Part shown: positions 33,890 through 42,159 of the stretch, piece after piece
Numbering within the stretch: position 1 is the stretch's first letter
How the letters are laid out: every line of letters starts with the position of its first letter
Assembly (NCBI GenBank): GCA_013822735.1
Contig: PNKZ01000001.1
Coordinates: forward strand, 620,001-684,000
Direction of reading: 5' to 3'
Length of the DNA: 64,000 nt
Source of the DNA: Pirellula sp.
Lineage (GTDB): Bacteria > Planctomycetota > Planctomycetia > Pirellulales > PNKZ01
Notes under the pieces: generated by a model
Told to the model about the DNA's origin: nothing
What the model saw: only the letters and a program-made list of their open reading frames with translations
The model's database searches: none
Made by a program: the position numbers and the translations under genes

Positions 33890-35431
33890 TCACGCAAGCT
33901 TGGGGCGGCGGGTGTGCCAGTCGGTGGCCGTTTGATACATATGGGCCGCGCGGAGCAGTTTGTCTTCGGCGAGCGGCGGGCCTTGCAGTTGTAGGCCGAT
34001 CGGCAGGCCTTGCTTGCTGAAGCCGCACGGGATCGATATGCCGCCGACGCCCGCGAGGTTGGCGCTCACGGTGTAGAGATCAACGAGATACATAGCCAAC
34101 GGGTCGTCGACCTTCTCGCCGATCTTGAAGGCGGGCGACGTCGTGCAGGGGCCGGCGATGAGGTCGACCTGCTCGAACGCTTTGTCATAGTCTTGGCGGA
34201 TCAAGCGGCGGACTTTCAGGGCCTTGAGATAGTAGGCGTCGTAGTATCCGGACGACAGTGCGTAGGTGCCGAGCATGATGCGCCGCTTGACCTCGGAGCC
34301 GAAGCCTTCGGCGCGGCTCTTGCGATAGAGCCGTACGAGCGACGTATCAAGGCTTTCCGCTTCGCGCTTCTTGCCGGCCGCGAGAAGTTGCTTCCGTTCG
34401 GCATCGAGCTCGGCGATGAGCTTCGCTTCGTCCGTGCGGCGGCCGTAGTGCACGCCGTCGTACCGCGCCAAATTGCTCGAGGCTTCGCACGGCGCGATGA
34501 TGTAGTAGACGGCCACGCCGTATTCGGCGTGCGGGAACGAGACCTCTTTCACCTTCGCGCCAAGCGATTCGTACACCTTCACGGCTTCGCGTACGGCCGA
34601 CTCGACTTCACCATCAAGCCCTGCGGCGAAGTGCTCGCGTACGAGGCCGACGGTCAGTCCTTGAAGCGGCTCGCGCACGTTTTGTGAATAGCTGGGGACG
34701 GGCACATTTACGCTCGTCGCGTCGTGCGGATCGTGCCCGGAGATGACTTCCAGGAGCAGCGCGGCATCTTCGGCCGTGCGCGCCATGGGGCCTGCTTGGT
34801 CGAGGCTGCTGGCGAACGCGACGAGCCCGTAGCGGCTCACGCGCCCATAGGTCGGCTTCATGCCGGTGATGCCGCAAAGTGCGGCGGGCTGGCGGATCGA
34901 ACCGCCGGTGTCGGTGCCGATCGAAAGGCAGGCTTCATCCGCGGCCACGCACGCCGCCGCGCCTCCGCTGGAGCCGCCGGGCGTACGCTCGAGATCCCAA
35001 GGATTGCGCGTCTTTTGGAAGGCTGAGTTTTCGGTCGAGCCTCCCATGGCAAACTCGTCCATGTTCGTGCGTCCTAGCAGCACGGCGTCGGCGGCTCGCA
35101 GTTTGGCGACGACCGTCGAATCGTACGGAGCGCGATACGTTTCTAGCATCCGCGAGGCGCAGGTCGTCAGTTCGCCTTGCGCGCAAAGCAGGTCTTTCAC
35201 GGCCACCGGCACGCCGGCCAACTTACCAAGCGGCTCGCCGCGCTTGCGACGGGCGTCGATCGTACGGGCCTGTTCCAGAGCGCCGTTGACGTCGACCCGT
35301 AGATAGGCGCCGACCTTGGGATCGACTTGCGCGATGCGCTCGGCGTAAGCGCGCGTTAGTTCCTCGGAAGTCACTTGCCCGGCGTTGAGCAAGCCGAGCA
35401 GTTCGGTCGCCGTCTTCTGATAGAGAGCCAC
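33890..35431 (-). CDS. gatA: Aspartyl/glutamyl-tRNA amidotransferase subunit A
   Basis: A 513-residue amidase-signature enzyme that releases ammonia from glutamine for tRNA amidation. The Ser-cisSer-Lys catalytic set is visible: VAVKDLLCAQ with the Lys near 78, GGSSGGAAACVA at about 152-163 and GTDTGGSIRQPAALCG at about 173-188. The start is a GTG preceded by a weak AGGAC. It follows gatC after inverted heptamer arrays and runs into gatB with a 5-base gap. Confidence 0.97.
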   Translation of the reverse strand: MALYQKTATELLGLLNAGQVTSEELTRAYAERIAQVDPKVGAYLRVDVNGALEQARTIDARRKRGEPLGKLAGVPVAVKDLLCAQGELTTCASRMLETYRAPYDSTVVAKLRAADAVLLGRTNMDEFAMGGSTENSAFQKTRNPWDLERTPGGSSGGAAACVAADEACLSIGTDTGGSIRQPAALCGITGMKPTYGRVSRYGLVAFASSLDQAGPMARTAEDAALLLEVISGHDPHDATSVNVPVPSYSQNVREPLQGLTVGLVREHFAAGLDGEVESAVREAVKVYESLGAKVKEVSFPHAEYGVAVYYIIAPCEASSNLARYDGVHYGRRTDEAKLIAELDAERKQLLAAGKKREAESLDTSLVRLYRKSRAEGFGSEVKRRIMLGTYALSSGYYDAYYLKALKVRRLIRQDYDKAFEQVDLIAGPCTTSPAFKIGEKVDDPLAMYLVDLYTVSANLAGVGGISIPCGFSKQGLPIGLQLQGPPLAEDKLLRAAHMYQTATDWHTRRPKLA

Positions 35432-35459
35432 GCTTAGTCGGTCCTGGAATCAAATGCAG

Positions 35460-35529
35460 AATGCTGAGTGCTGAATGCTGAACAAGCGAGGCATAAATCC
35501 GTTCAGCATTCAGCATTCCGCATTCAGCA
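35460..35529. repeat. Inverted heptamer arrays between gatC and gatA
   Basis: Left arm AATGCTG AGTGCTG AATGCTG AACAAGC; right arm TTCAGCA TTCAGCA TTCCGCA TTCAGCA (35502-35529). Each steps by 7 bases; the core between them is about 14 bases. The element lies within a single operon, so it must be transcribed with gat mRNA. Confidence 0.9.
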
Positions 35530-35537
35530 TCGCCTGC

Positions 35538-35828
35538 TTATTCTCCCAACACGGCGGGCACGAGATAAAACTCGCCGTCGGCATGCGGCGCGTTGCTCAA
35601 GATCAGGGCACGGTCGGCGCTCGGCGTCACGACATCGTCGCGGAAGACGTTTGACGTCGGCACGGCGTGCGCCATCGGCTCGACGTCGTCCGTGCTGAGC
35701 TCCTTCAGCTGCTCGATGTAGCCGACGACGGCGCTGAGCTGCGTCGTCATGAGGTCGAGCTCGGCGGGCGTGAGTTGCAGTCGCCCGAGCAGCGAGACTT
35801 TTTCGACTTCGGCGCGGGAGAGGCTCAT
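35538..35828 (-). CDS. gatC: Aspartyl/glutamyl-tRNA amidotransferase subunit C
   Basis: A 96-residue linker subunit that stabilises GatA and GatB. Family features are the N-terminal SRAEVEKVSLLGRLQLTPAE, the central QLSAVVGYIEQLKELSTDDVEPMAH and the FRDDVVTPSADR region. Length is normal. First gene of the gatCAB unit; about 100 bases of heptamer-array spacer precede gatA. Confidence 0.95.
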   Translation of the reverse strand: MSLSRAEVEKVSLLGRLQLTPAELDLMTTQLSAVVGYIEQLKELSTDDVEPMAHAVPTSNVFRDDVVTPSADRALILSNAPHADGEFYLVPAVLGE

Positions 35829-35887
35829 GCGAGGGTTCCGGCTCGGAAGAATTGGTACGAGGCGACGGTACGGCCGCTAGGTATCCG

Positions 35888-35925
35888 CTGACCCCTCACC
35901 TCTGCCCCCTCTCCCGCAAGGGGCG
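35888..35925. repeat. Short CCCTC/GAGGG hairpin element
   Basis: TGACCCCTCACCTC, then CCCTCTCCC-gcaa-GGGGCGAGGGG. A compact relative of the units near 14.9 and 26.4 kb, located between gatC and rpmB. Confidence 0.5.
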
Positions 35926-35947
35926 AGGGGAACAAAGCATTTACCGC

Positions 35948-36331
35948 TTACTTGCCGGTCTTCGGATTCTTCACGGCCGTCGCTGCCTTGGCTTCCGGCT
36001 TCTTGACCGGGGCCTTCTTCGCGTCAGTCTTTTTCACTTCCGGCTTCGACGGGCCCTTCTTGGCGGCATCGGGAGCGGCGGGCAAGCGGAAAGGCTTGGC
36101 CTTCACGAGCTTGGTAATCATGCCGCTGCGGATACATTGCACGCAAGCCATGATGGTCTTGTTCGTGCCCCCTTCGGTGACGCGAACCCGTTGCAGGTTC
36201 GGCTTGAAGGTGCGGCGCGTGATGCCGGTGATTTTCGTACCGACGCCGCCGAGGTATTTCGCCTTACCGCGGATCGTAACCTGATTGCCCGTTTGAGGGC
36301 CTTTGCCGCAGACGTTGCATACCCGAGCCAT
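35948..36331 (-). CDS. rpmB: 50S ribosomal protein L28 with basic C-terminal extension
   Basis: Residues 1-75 are L28: MARVCNVCGKGPQTGNQV, KYLGGVGTKITGITRRTFKPN and MACVQCIRSGM. Two CxxC pairs (CNVC and CVQC) make this the zinc-binding form. Residues 82-127 are a Lys/Ala/Pro-rich tail (KKTDAKKAPVKKPEAKAATA) absent from short bacterial L28 proteins, giving 127 residues instead of about 60-80. The tail is likely disordered and rRNA-binding. The inner ATG at 36331 was chosen because MARVC is the conserved start. A good promoter lies 47 bases upstream. Confidence 0.95.
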   Translation of the reverse strand: MARVCNVCGKGPQTGNQVTIRGKAKYLGGVGTKITGITRRTFKPNLQRVRVTEGGTNKTIMACVQCIRSGMITKLVKAKPFRLPAAPDAAKKGPSKPEVKKTDAKKAPVKKPEAKAATAVKNPKTGK

Positions 36332-36377
36332 CGCCGCACTCTCCAAACGTTATCACTGCCAAAATAGGAAACCGCCC

Positions 36378-36405
36378 AGTATATCCGATCGTCCCCGGCC
36401 GACAA
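36378..36405 (-). promoter_or_regulatory. Sigma-70-type promoter of rpmB
   Basis: On the minus strand, TTGTCG (36405-36400), 16 bases, TATACT (36383-36378). Matches to consensus are four and five of six. The expected start point lies about 40 bases before the L28 start codon. Confidence 0.55.
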
Positions 36406-36484
36406 GGCGGGTTCGCTGTTCGGCGAACCGTGAAAAACTGGGGATACCCGTGGATTCGGGCTTAGCCGCCGCATGTCCGCGCGC

Positions 36485-37402
36485 TCATTTACCGGCGGCA
36501 ATCGCCGATTGCACGGCAGGCGGCAAATAGCGGATCAGATCGCTCGCAATCAGCGACGGCATCCCGAGGTCGGCGGCCGCCAGATCGCCGGCCAACCCGT
36601 GGACAAACACCCCGAGGCAGGCTGCGTCCCATGGTTCGAATTCTTGGCAGAGTAGGGCCGTGAGGATGCCGGTGAGCACGTCCCCCGTGCCGCCGGTCGC
36701 CATGCCCGGATTGCCCGTGGTGTTGGTGTAACCGCGGGTGCCGTCGGTGACGAAGGTGCCGTGCCCTTTGAGGACGATGACCGTCTGCGTGTCGGCCGCC
36801 AGCTTCGCCGCGGCCTCGCACATGGTCGAGCGGTCGGCAAACTTGCGTCCGCCGACGAGGCGTTCAAACTCGCCGGGGTGCGGGGTGAGAATGCGAGGAC
36901 CAATGTGCGTGCTGAGTGTATTGCGATGCTCGGCGAGTGCATTAAGAGCGTCGGCGTCGAAGACGGCCGGTTGCTTGACTTCGGCGAAGAGCCGCAAGGC
37001 GATTTCGCTCACGCCGGCGCCGCGTCCTAAGCCGGGGCCGACGGCGACGACCGTGGCCGGCTTTGTTGCTTCCATCAACGACGCCGTTGCCGAACGATGG
37101 AGCCGTCCGTCGTCGTCTTCCGCCAGCGGCGTCGTCATATATGCCGGCTCGTAGGAGGCGACGATGGAGACGATGCCGCGCGGCACGGCTAAGCGCACCA
37201 GTCCTGCGCCGGCACGAAGCGCCGCCATGCCGGAAAGTCCGACGGCCCCGGCCATGCCAAGCGAGCCGCCGACGATGAGCGCGCGCCCGTACGTTCCTTT
37301 GTGTCCGTCGACATCGCGAGGCTTCAGCAACGTCAATCCCGAAGGTCGAGTGGCTGAAAGTATCTGTTTTCCGCGGTCGGAGAGCGTGGCGGGGTCAATC
37401 AT
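36485..37402 (-). CDS. nnrD: ADP-dependent NAD(P)H-hydrate dehydratase
   Basis: A 305-residue repair enzyme of the ribokinase-like fold that restores hydrated NADH and NADPH. Signatures: GTYGRALIVGGSLGMAGAV (36-54), AVGPGLGRG, ILTPHPGEFERL, VLKGHGTFVTDG and GNPGMATGGTGDVLTG with the catalytic Asp. The N-terminal epimerase domain (NnrE) of bifunctional forms is absent. Its ATG overlaps the larB stop by 4 bases (ATGA), so it is cotranslated with larB. Confidence 0.95.
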   Translation of the reverse strand: MIDPATLSDRGKQILSATRPSGLTLLKPRDVDGHKGTYGRALIVGGSLGMAGAVGLSGMAALRAGAGLVRLAVPRGIVSIVASYEPAYMTTPLAEDDDGRLHRSATASLMEATKPATVVAVGPGLGRGAGVSEIALRLFAEVKQPAVFDADALNALAEHRNTLSTHIGPRILTPHPGEFERLVGGRKFADRSTMCEAAAKLAADTQTVIVLKGHGTFVTDGTRGYTNTTGNPGMATGGTGDVLTGILTALLCQEFEPWDAACLGVFVHGLAGDLAAADLGMPSLIASDLIRYLPPAVQSAIAAGK

Positions 37403-38190
37403 GAGCCGGCTTCCTGACGAATGCGCGAGGCAATGAGTCCGGCGAGGTAGCCTCCTTTAAATCCGGCGTCGATGTTTACGACGGTGACGTTCGCTGCGCA
37501 GCTGGTGAGCATGCCGAGCAGCGCCGTAAGTCCGCCGAGGCTGGCACCGTAGCCGACGCTCGTGGGGACTCCGATCACCGGACAATCGACGTGCCCGCCG
37601 ACGACGCTCGGGAGCGCCGCTTCCATGCCTGCCACCACGACGACGACGTCGGCCGTGCGAATCTCGGGAAGCCTTGCGATGAGCCGTTGCGGGCCTGCGA
37701 CGCCGACGTCTTGAATGAGCGCGACGTCGGCTCCCATCCAGTCGGCCGTTTCGCGAGCTTCTTCGGCCACCGGCAAGTCGCTGGTGCCGGCGGTGACGAT
37801 GACCACCCGACCAAGCGGCTTTGCCGGAGTTTGGGTCTGTTGTCGCGCCGCGATATTTCGCGCCACGCGAAACGTGCGCGCCACGGGGTTGTAGCGTCCC
37901 GCAGCGTAGCGCGGCAGCAACGCCGTCGCCTTCTCGGCCGCAACGCGTGTGGCGAGCACTTCATCGCCGTCGGCCAGAAGTACGTCGAAGATCTTCGCGA
38001 GCTGCTCGACCGTTTTCCCTTCGCCGTAGACGACCTCGGGGAAGCCGCAACGGCGACGACGATCGAGGTCGACCTGGGCGTCGCCGAGGTCGGCGACCGT
38101 CGATCGGGCCGCCGCCGCGAGAAATTGGTCGATATCCAGGCCGCCGGCCAAAAGCCGTTCGGCCAAGGTGCGAAGTGGGTCGGAGTTCAT
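37399..38190 (-). CDS. larB: Nickel pincer cofactor biosynthesis protein LarB
   Basis: A 263-residue protein of the AIR-carboxylase-like LarB family, which carboxylates and hydrolyses nicotinic acid adenine dinucleotide at the first step of nickel-pincer nucleotide synthesis. Seen: FPEVVYGEGKTVEQL, ARQQ region, VTAGTSDLPVAEEA, the PurE-like GMEAALPSVVGG and GVPTSVGYGASLGGL. No larA, larC or larE is in this window. The frame is open upstream, but the ATG at 38190 fits the family. It is coupled to nnrD by an ATGA overlap, placing two nicotinamide-nucleotide enzymes together. Confidence 0.93.
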   Translation of the reverse strand: MNSDPLRTLAERLLAGGLDIDQFLAAAARSTVADLGDAQVDLDRRRRCGFPEVVYGEGKTVEQLAKIFDVLLADGDEVLATRVAAEKATALLPRYAAGRYNPVARTFRVARNIAARQQTQTPAKPLGRVVIVTAGTSDLPVAEEARETADWMGADVALIQDVGVAGPQRLIARLPEIRTADVVVVVAGMEAALPSVVGGHVDCPVIGVPTSVGYGASLGGLTALLGMLTSCAANVTVVNIDAGFKGGYLAGLIASRIRQEAGS

Positions 38191-38555
38191 GCGTGCATCG
38201 TAAGCGACGCCCCCGCGACGGGGCAGGGGATTACCGGCGGAACGCCGCTGTTCGAGCTCTACGTCATCTTGACGGTCGCGCGCCGCCGGGGGTACATTGT
38301 CGCCCAAACCTGAGCACTCATATAGGTTTCAGGCGAGGGCTCGAGACGACGATTCACGTCGCCGCGGGGTAACCGCAACTGGTATCGCGGACCGTGGGTG
38401 ATTACCATCTCTCGATGCGCTTTCGGTTGGACGCATTCACAAAATGCCGCCGTGCTCGCTTCGGTGAGCGGATTTGCCGCAAACGTTGAAGCCGCCGGCC
38501 GGTACTCCTTTTAGTAGGTTAGCAAAACTTTATGGGGTCGGACTCGGAGAACGAA
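38191..38555. other. Divergent spacer between larB and accB
   Basis: About 365 bases without a gene. AAACCT-(12)-AGGTTT forms a weak inverted repeat near 38308-38331. No convincing promoter could be placed for either gene. Confidence 0.35.
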
Positions 38556-39032
38556 ATGACCAATTCCCCCGGCGGCGATGTGTTCGACGTGCGCAAGATT
38601 CGACGCCTGATCGAGTTAATGAAAGAACACGATCTGAACGAAGTCGACCTTCGCGACGGCGACGTACGCGTTCGCTTGCGCAAAGGCGGCGAAACGATTG
38701 TCGCCGATACTCGCCCTTATATGGCCGCCCCGGCCCCTGCAGCACCCGCAGCGCCTGCTGCCGCGGCGCCTGCCGCAGCGGTGGACAATCACGCGGTGAT
38801 CAAGTCGCCGATGGTAGGCACGTTCTACACCTCGCCCAATCCGGATGCGCCGGCGTTTGTGAAGGTCGGCGATCATGTCGGCGCGGAAACGGTTGTTTGC
38901 GTGATCGAGGCGATGAAGGTGTTCAACGAGATTCCCGGCGAAGTCGTCGGTAAGATCGTCGCCTGCCTCGTGCAAAACGGTTCGCCCGTGGAATATGGTC
39001 AGCCGTTGTTCAAGGTCGATCCCAAGGGCTAG
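38556..39032 (+). CDS. accB: Biotin carboxyl carrier protein of acetyl-CoA carboxylase
   Basis: A 158-residue carrier. The N-terminal helix region (VRKIRRLIELMKEHDLNEVD) is followed by an Ala/Pro-rich linker (about 62-84) and the biotinyl domain with KSPMVGTFYTSPNP and the biotin-accepting Lys in EAMKVFNE. It carries CO2 from biotin carboxylase to the carboxyltransferase in fatty acid synthesis. The ATG at 38556 was preferred to that at 38532 because GGAG stands 6 bases before it. It is followed by accC after inverted heptamer arrays. Confidence 0.96.
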   Translation: MTNSPGGDVFDVRKIRRLIELMKEHDLNEVDLRDGDVRVRLRKGGETIVADTRPYMAAPAPAAPAAPAAAAPAAAVDNHAVIKSPMVGTFYTSPNPDAPAFVKVGDHVGAETVVCVIEAMKVFNEIPGEVVGKIVACLVQNGSPVEYGQPLFKVDPKG

Positions 39033-39053
39033 TCTCTCGGGCGTCCGTGGTTC

Positions 39054-39137
39054 GTTGTCCGTTGTCCGTTGCAACGGTCGAATAGCACCTCTTGCGCCCG
39101 CCGCCGTAAGCGCAACTGACTACAGACAACGGACCAC
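39054..39137. repeat. Inverted heptamer arrays between accB and accC
   Basis: Left arm GTTGTCC GTTGTCC GTTGCAA (39054-39074); right arm TGACTAC AGACAAC GGACCAC (39117-39137). Same word as at 3056-3138 and 4820-4843. It lies in the spacer of an accBC operon. Confidence 0.8.
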
Positions 39138-39158
39138 CGATACCCAGACATCGCCCCC

Positions 39159-40502
39159 ATGTTCAAACGTATTCTAGTCGCCAACCGCGGTGAGATCGCT
39201 CTGCGCATCATGCGCGCCTGTCGCGAGATGGGCATCGAGACCGTGGCCATTTACAGCGAAGCCGATCGCGGCGCGCAATATCTCGAGCTTGCCGACGAGG
39301 CCTACTGCGTTGGTCCGGCCAAGTCGAATCAGAGCTATCTGAAAATCGATCGGGTGATCAGCGCCGCGGAAGTCGGCAACGTGCAGGCCATTCACCCCGG
39401 CTTCGGATTCCTTTCCGAGAACGCGCATTTCAACGACGTTTGTCGGCAGTGCAAAATCGACTTCATCGGCCCTTCGCCGGAAGCGATGCGGCAGCTCGGC
39501 GATAAGAACACGGCGAAACAACTCGCGCGCAAGGCCAATGTGCCGTGCGTGCCGGGGAGCCAGGGGCTGATCGCCGACGAGAAGGAAGCGATGCGGATTG
39601 CCGGGGAAATCGGCTACCCGGTGCTCATCAAAGCCACGGCCGGCGGCGGCGGACGCGGCATGCGCGTGGCTGCAAACGAACTCGCATTGGCGAGCGCTTT
39701 CGGTCAGGCCCGGCAAGAAGCCGAGGCGGCGTTCGGCAATCCCGACGTGTATATGGAGAAGTACGTCGAGAATCCGCGGCACGTGGAAGTGCAGATTATC
39801 GCCGACCATCACGGCAACGCCGTGCACTTGTGGGAACGTGATTGCTCGACGCAACGTCGGCATCAGAAGATCATCGAAGAGAGCCCGTCGCCGTTTCTGA
39901 AGCCGGAAACGCGCAAGGCGCTCTGCGACGCGGCCGTGCGGCTCGTGAAGGAAGCGGGCTATACGAATGCAGGCACCGTCGAGTTTATCGTCGACAAGGA
40001 CCAGAACTTCTACTTCATCGAAGTCAACGCGCGGATTCAGGTCGAGCACCCCGTCACGGAGTTGGTGACCGGAATCGATCTGATCAAGCAGCAGATTCGC
40101 GTGGCGGCCGGCGAACCGCTGCCGTGGAAGCAATCGGACATCGCGGCCAAGGGGCATGCCCTGGAGTGCCGTATCAACGCCGAAGATCCGGCCCGCAACT
40201 TCCAACCCTGCCCGGGCAAGATCACGCAGATGTACATCCCGGGCGGCTACGGCGTGCGGTTCGATTCGCATGCCCACGCGGGCTATACGGTGCCGGCGCA
40301 TTACGACTCGATGATCGCAAAGCTCATCGTGCATCAGCCGACGCGTAACGAAGCGATCGCCAGCATGAAGCGAGCGCTCCGCGAAATGCGCATCGAAGGG
40401 ATCAAGACCACGATTCCGCGCCTGATCGAGATTCTCGATCACCAAGCGTTTGTGAACGCGGAAGTCGACACGCGATTCATCGAGCGCACCTGGCCGGCAT
40501 AG
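39159..40502 (+). CDS. accC: Acetyl-CoA carboxylase, biotin carboxylase subunit
   Basis: A 447-residue ATP-grasp enzyme that carboxylates biotin on AccB with bicarbonate and ATP. Seen: [20 protein letters not shown] at the start, [14 protein letters not shown] (ATP lid), [30 protein letters not shown], and [14 protein letters not shown] with the catalytic Arg region. Length equals that of E. coli AccC. Forms a two-gene unit with accB. Confidence 0.98.
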   Translation: MFKRILVANRGEIALRIMRACREMGIETVAIYSEADRGAQYLELADEAYCVGPAKSNQSYLKIDRVISAAEVGNVQAIHPGFGFLSENAHFNDVCRQCKIDFIGPSPEAMRQLGDKNTAKQLARKANVPCVPGSQGLIADEKEAMRIAGEIGYPVLIKATAGGGGRGMRVAANELALASAFGQARQEAEAAFGNPDVYMEKYVENPRHVEVQIIADHHGNAVHLWERDCSTQRRHQKIIEESPSPFLKPETRKALCDAAVRLVKEAGYTNAGTVEFIVDKDQNFYFIEVNARIQVEHPVTELVTGIDLIKQQIRVAAGEPLPWKQSDIAAKGHALECRINAEDPARNFQPCPGKITQMYIPGGYGVRFDSHAHAGYTVPAHYDSMIAKLIVHQPTRNEAIASMKRALREMRIEGIKTTIPRLIEILDHQAFVNAEVDTRFIERTWPA

Positions 40503-40557
40503 TTCGCGCCACGCAAACTTGCGCGATCAGAAAAGTGTGGAACTTTCTGACGAATCT

Positions 40558-40633
40558 GTAGGGAACGCCCTCCGCGGCGTTCCGCGGTCTGAGAGATTGC
40601 ATCGAACGGAACGCCACAGAGGGCGTTCCCTGC
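40558..40633. repeat. GGAACGCC inverted-repeat element (MITE-like)
   Basis: A 27-base left arm beginning GTAGGGAACGCCCTCCG and ending CGTTCCG, a 22-base core, and a 27-base right arm beginning CGGAACGCC and ending GGGCGTTCCCTGC. The arms match at 24 of 27 positions. It lies between accC and the phosphofructokinase gene. A degenerate half copy is at 27341-27367. Confidence 0.9.
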
Positions 40634-40761
40634 GGGCTATCCCCGCGAAGCACGCCTTGGCGAACCTCCGCGCGCCTTTCTAGAATGGCGGCTTGTCTTG
40701 GGCCGGCGCATCGCACCCGTACGGCCCCCATCTCGGTCTCGTACTAGAAAGTTCTCGCTCG

Positions 40762-42084
40762 ATGAACACGCTCGAATCTCCCTCGTCCGTCGCGACGCCC
40801 ATCAAGAAGGTCGCCATCCTGTTTGCCGGCGGGCCCGCTCCCGGCGCGAATGCCGTCATTTCCACTGCCGCCGCATCGTTTATTCGCAACGGCATTCAAG
40901 TGCTCGGCATCCGCCACGGTTACTCAGGCCTGATGGAGTTTGGCCCGGAACGGCCGATGACGGAAGGACGCGATTGGATTCCGCTCGATCAGAAGGCGCT
41001 CCGTCGGACGCGCAACAGCGCAGGGATCATCATCGGCACGGCACGCTCGAACCCGGGCAAGAAGGTGTCGAGCCCCGAGCATCTCGACGACGCGGAGAAG
41101 ACGAAGCCGCTGCGGACGGTATACGACGCCCTCTGCTCGCTCGGCGTCGATGCCTTGGTTTCGATCGGCGGCGACGACACGCTGAAGACCGCCAACAAGC
41201 TGCAGATGTTTCAGCGCAAAATGCCGGCCGGTGCGAAGCAGATTCCGGTCGTGCACCTGCCGAAGACCATTGATAACGACTATTGGGGAATCGACTTCAC
41301 GTTCGGCTATTTTACGGCCGTCGAAACGCTGGCCGGGGAAGTGCGCAACCTGCTGGCCGATGCCGAGGCCGGGCGCAACTACTTCCTCGTCGAATCGATG
41401 GGACGCAGCGCCGGCTGGTTGGCCTACGGCGTGGCGATCGCAGGCGAAGCGAGCTTGGTCATCAGTGTCGAAGATATTCGCGGCAAGTACCGGACGACGG
41501 AAACTTACACGGATGAAACGAGCGGGGAATCCAAAACGCGCGACGTGATGGAAGTCGACGAAGTGATTCGTCGCATCGTCCGCACGATGCTCGCACGCGA
41601 ACGAGAAGGAAAAGAGTTCGGCGTGATCGTCGTCGCCGAAGGTCTCGCGGAGCTCTTGCCGCACAAGTTCTTAGCCGGCGTCCCGCGCGATGACCACGGG
41701 CATATCGCGATTTCGCAGCTCAACCTGGGACGGACGCTCGCGAAGCTGGTGGGCGAAGAATACAAGAAGGTGACCGGCGGCAAGTCGCGCAAGATCGTGG
41801 GGCTGCAATTGGGCTACGAAGCGCGTTGCGCACGGCCGCACGCGTTCGACGTGATGCTCGGCAGCCAACTCGGCGTCGGCGCGTATCGGTCGCTGGTCGA
41901 GCAGGGGATGAGCGGCGTGATGGTTTCCGTCTCGGGACAACTCGACCTGCGGTATGTGCCGTTTGAAGACCTCGTCGACCAAACGACGCTCGTCACGAAG
42001 GTGCGTTTCGTGGAGCACAACTCCGACTTTCACAAGTTGGCTCGTTTCCTCGAGACGTACATCAACAACGATCCTGGGAAGTAA
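40762..42084 (+). CDS. pfp: 6-phosphofructokinase, pyrophosphate-dependent type
   Basis: A 440-residue PFK. The phosphate-donor site reads GGDD (136-139), where ATP-type enzymes have GGDG, and the catalytic loop reads PKTIDND (167-173), where ATP types have PGTIDND. Both substitutions mark the pyrophosphate-using enzymes, which act reversibly in glycolysis and gluconeogenesis. Also seen: FAGGPAPGAN (21-30), MGRSAGWLAYG and GYEARCARPHAFD. The ATG at 40762 fits; the frame is open upstream without a good start. Confidence 0.93.
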   Translation: MNTLESPSSVATPIKKVAILFAGGPAPGANAVISTAAASFIRNGIQVLGIRHGYSGLMEFGPERPMTEGRDWIPLDQKALRRTRNSAGIIIGTARSNPGKKVSSPEHLDDAEKTKPLRTVYDALCSLGVDALVSIGGDDTLKTANKLQMFQRKMPAGAKQIPVVHLPKTIDNDYWGIDFTFGYFTAVETLAGEVRNLLADAEAGRNYFLVESMGRSAGWLAYGVAIAGEASLVISVEDIRGKYRTTETYTDETSGESKTRDVMEVDEVIRRIVRTMLAREREGKEFGVIVVAEGLAELLPHKFLAGVPRDDHGHIAISQLNLGRTLAKLVGEEYKKVTGGKSRKIVGLQLGYEARCARPHAFDVMLGSQLGVGAYRSLVEQGMSGVMVSVSGQLDLRYVPFEDLVDQTTLVTKVRFVEHNSDFHKLARFLETYINNDPGK

Positions 42085-42099
42085 CGCGTCGTGTGAATA

Positions 42100-42155
42100 T
42101 TTAGCCCGCCGTCGGCGACGGCGGGCGCCCCCGGGTCGCCGACCGGGGGCTAAAT
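42100..42155. repeat. Tandem-hairpin element with TTTAGCCC...GGGGCTAAAT ends
   Basis: TTTA GCCCGCCGTC-ggc-GACGGCGGGC then GCCCCCGGGTC-gcc-GACCGGGGGC TAAAT. It lies between two convergent genes (pfp and rluA-type) and could terminate both. An almost identical inverted copy is at 27488-27543. Confidence 0.9.
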
Positions 42156-42159
42156 GGCG

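Noticed and set aside
39174-40445. A 423-codon open frame antisense to accC
   Set aside because: The opposite strand encodes a complete biotin carboxylase with all motifs; this frame has only His/Arg/Leu-rich shadow composition.
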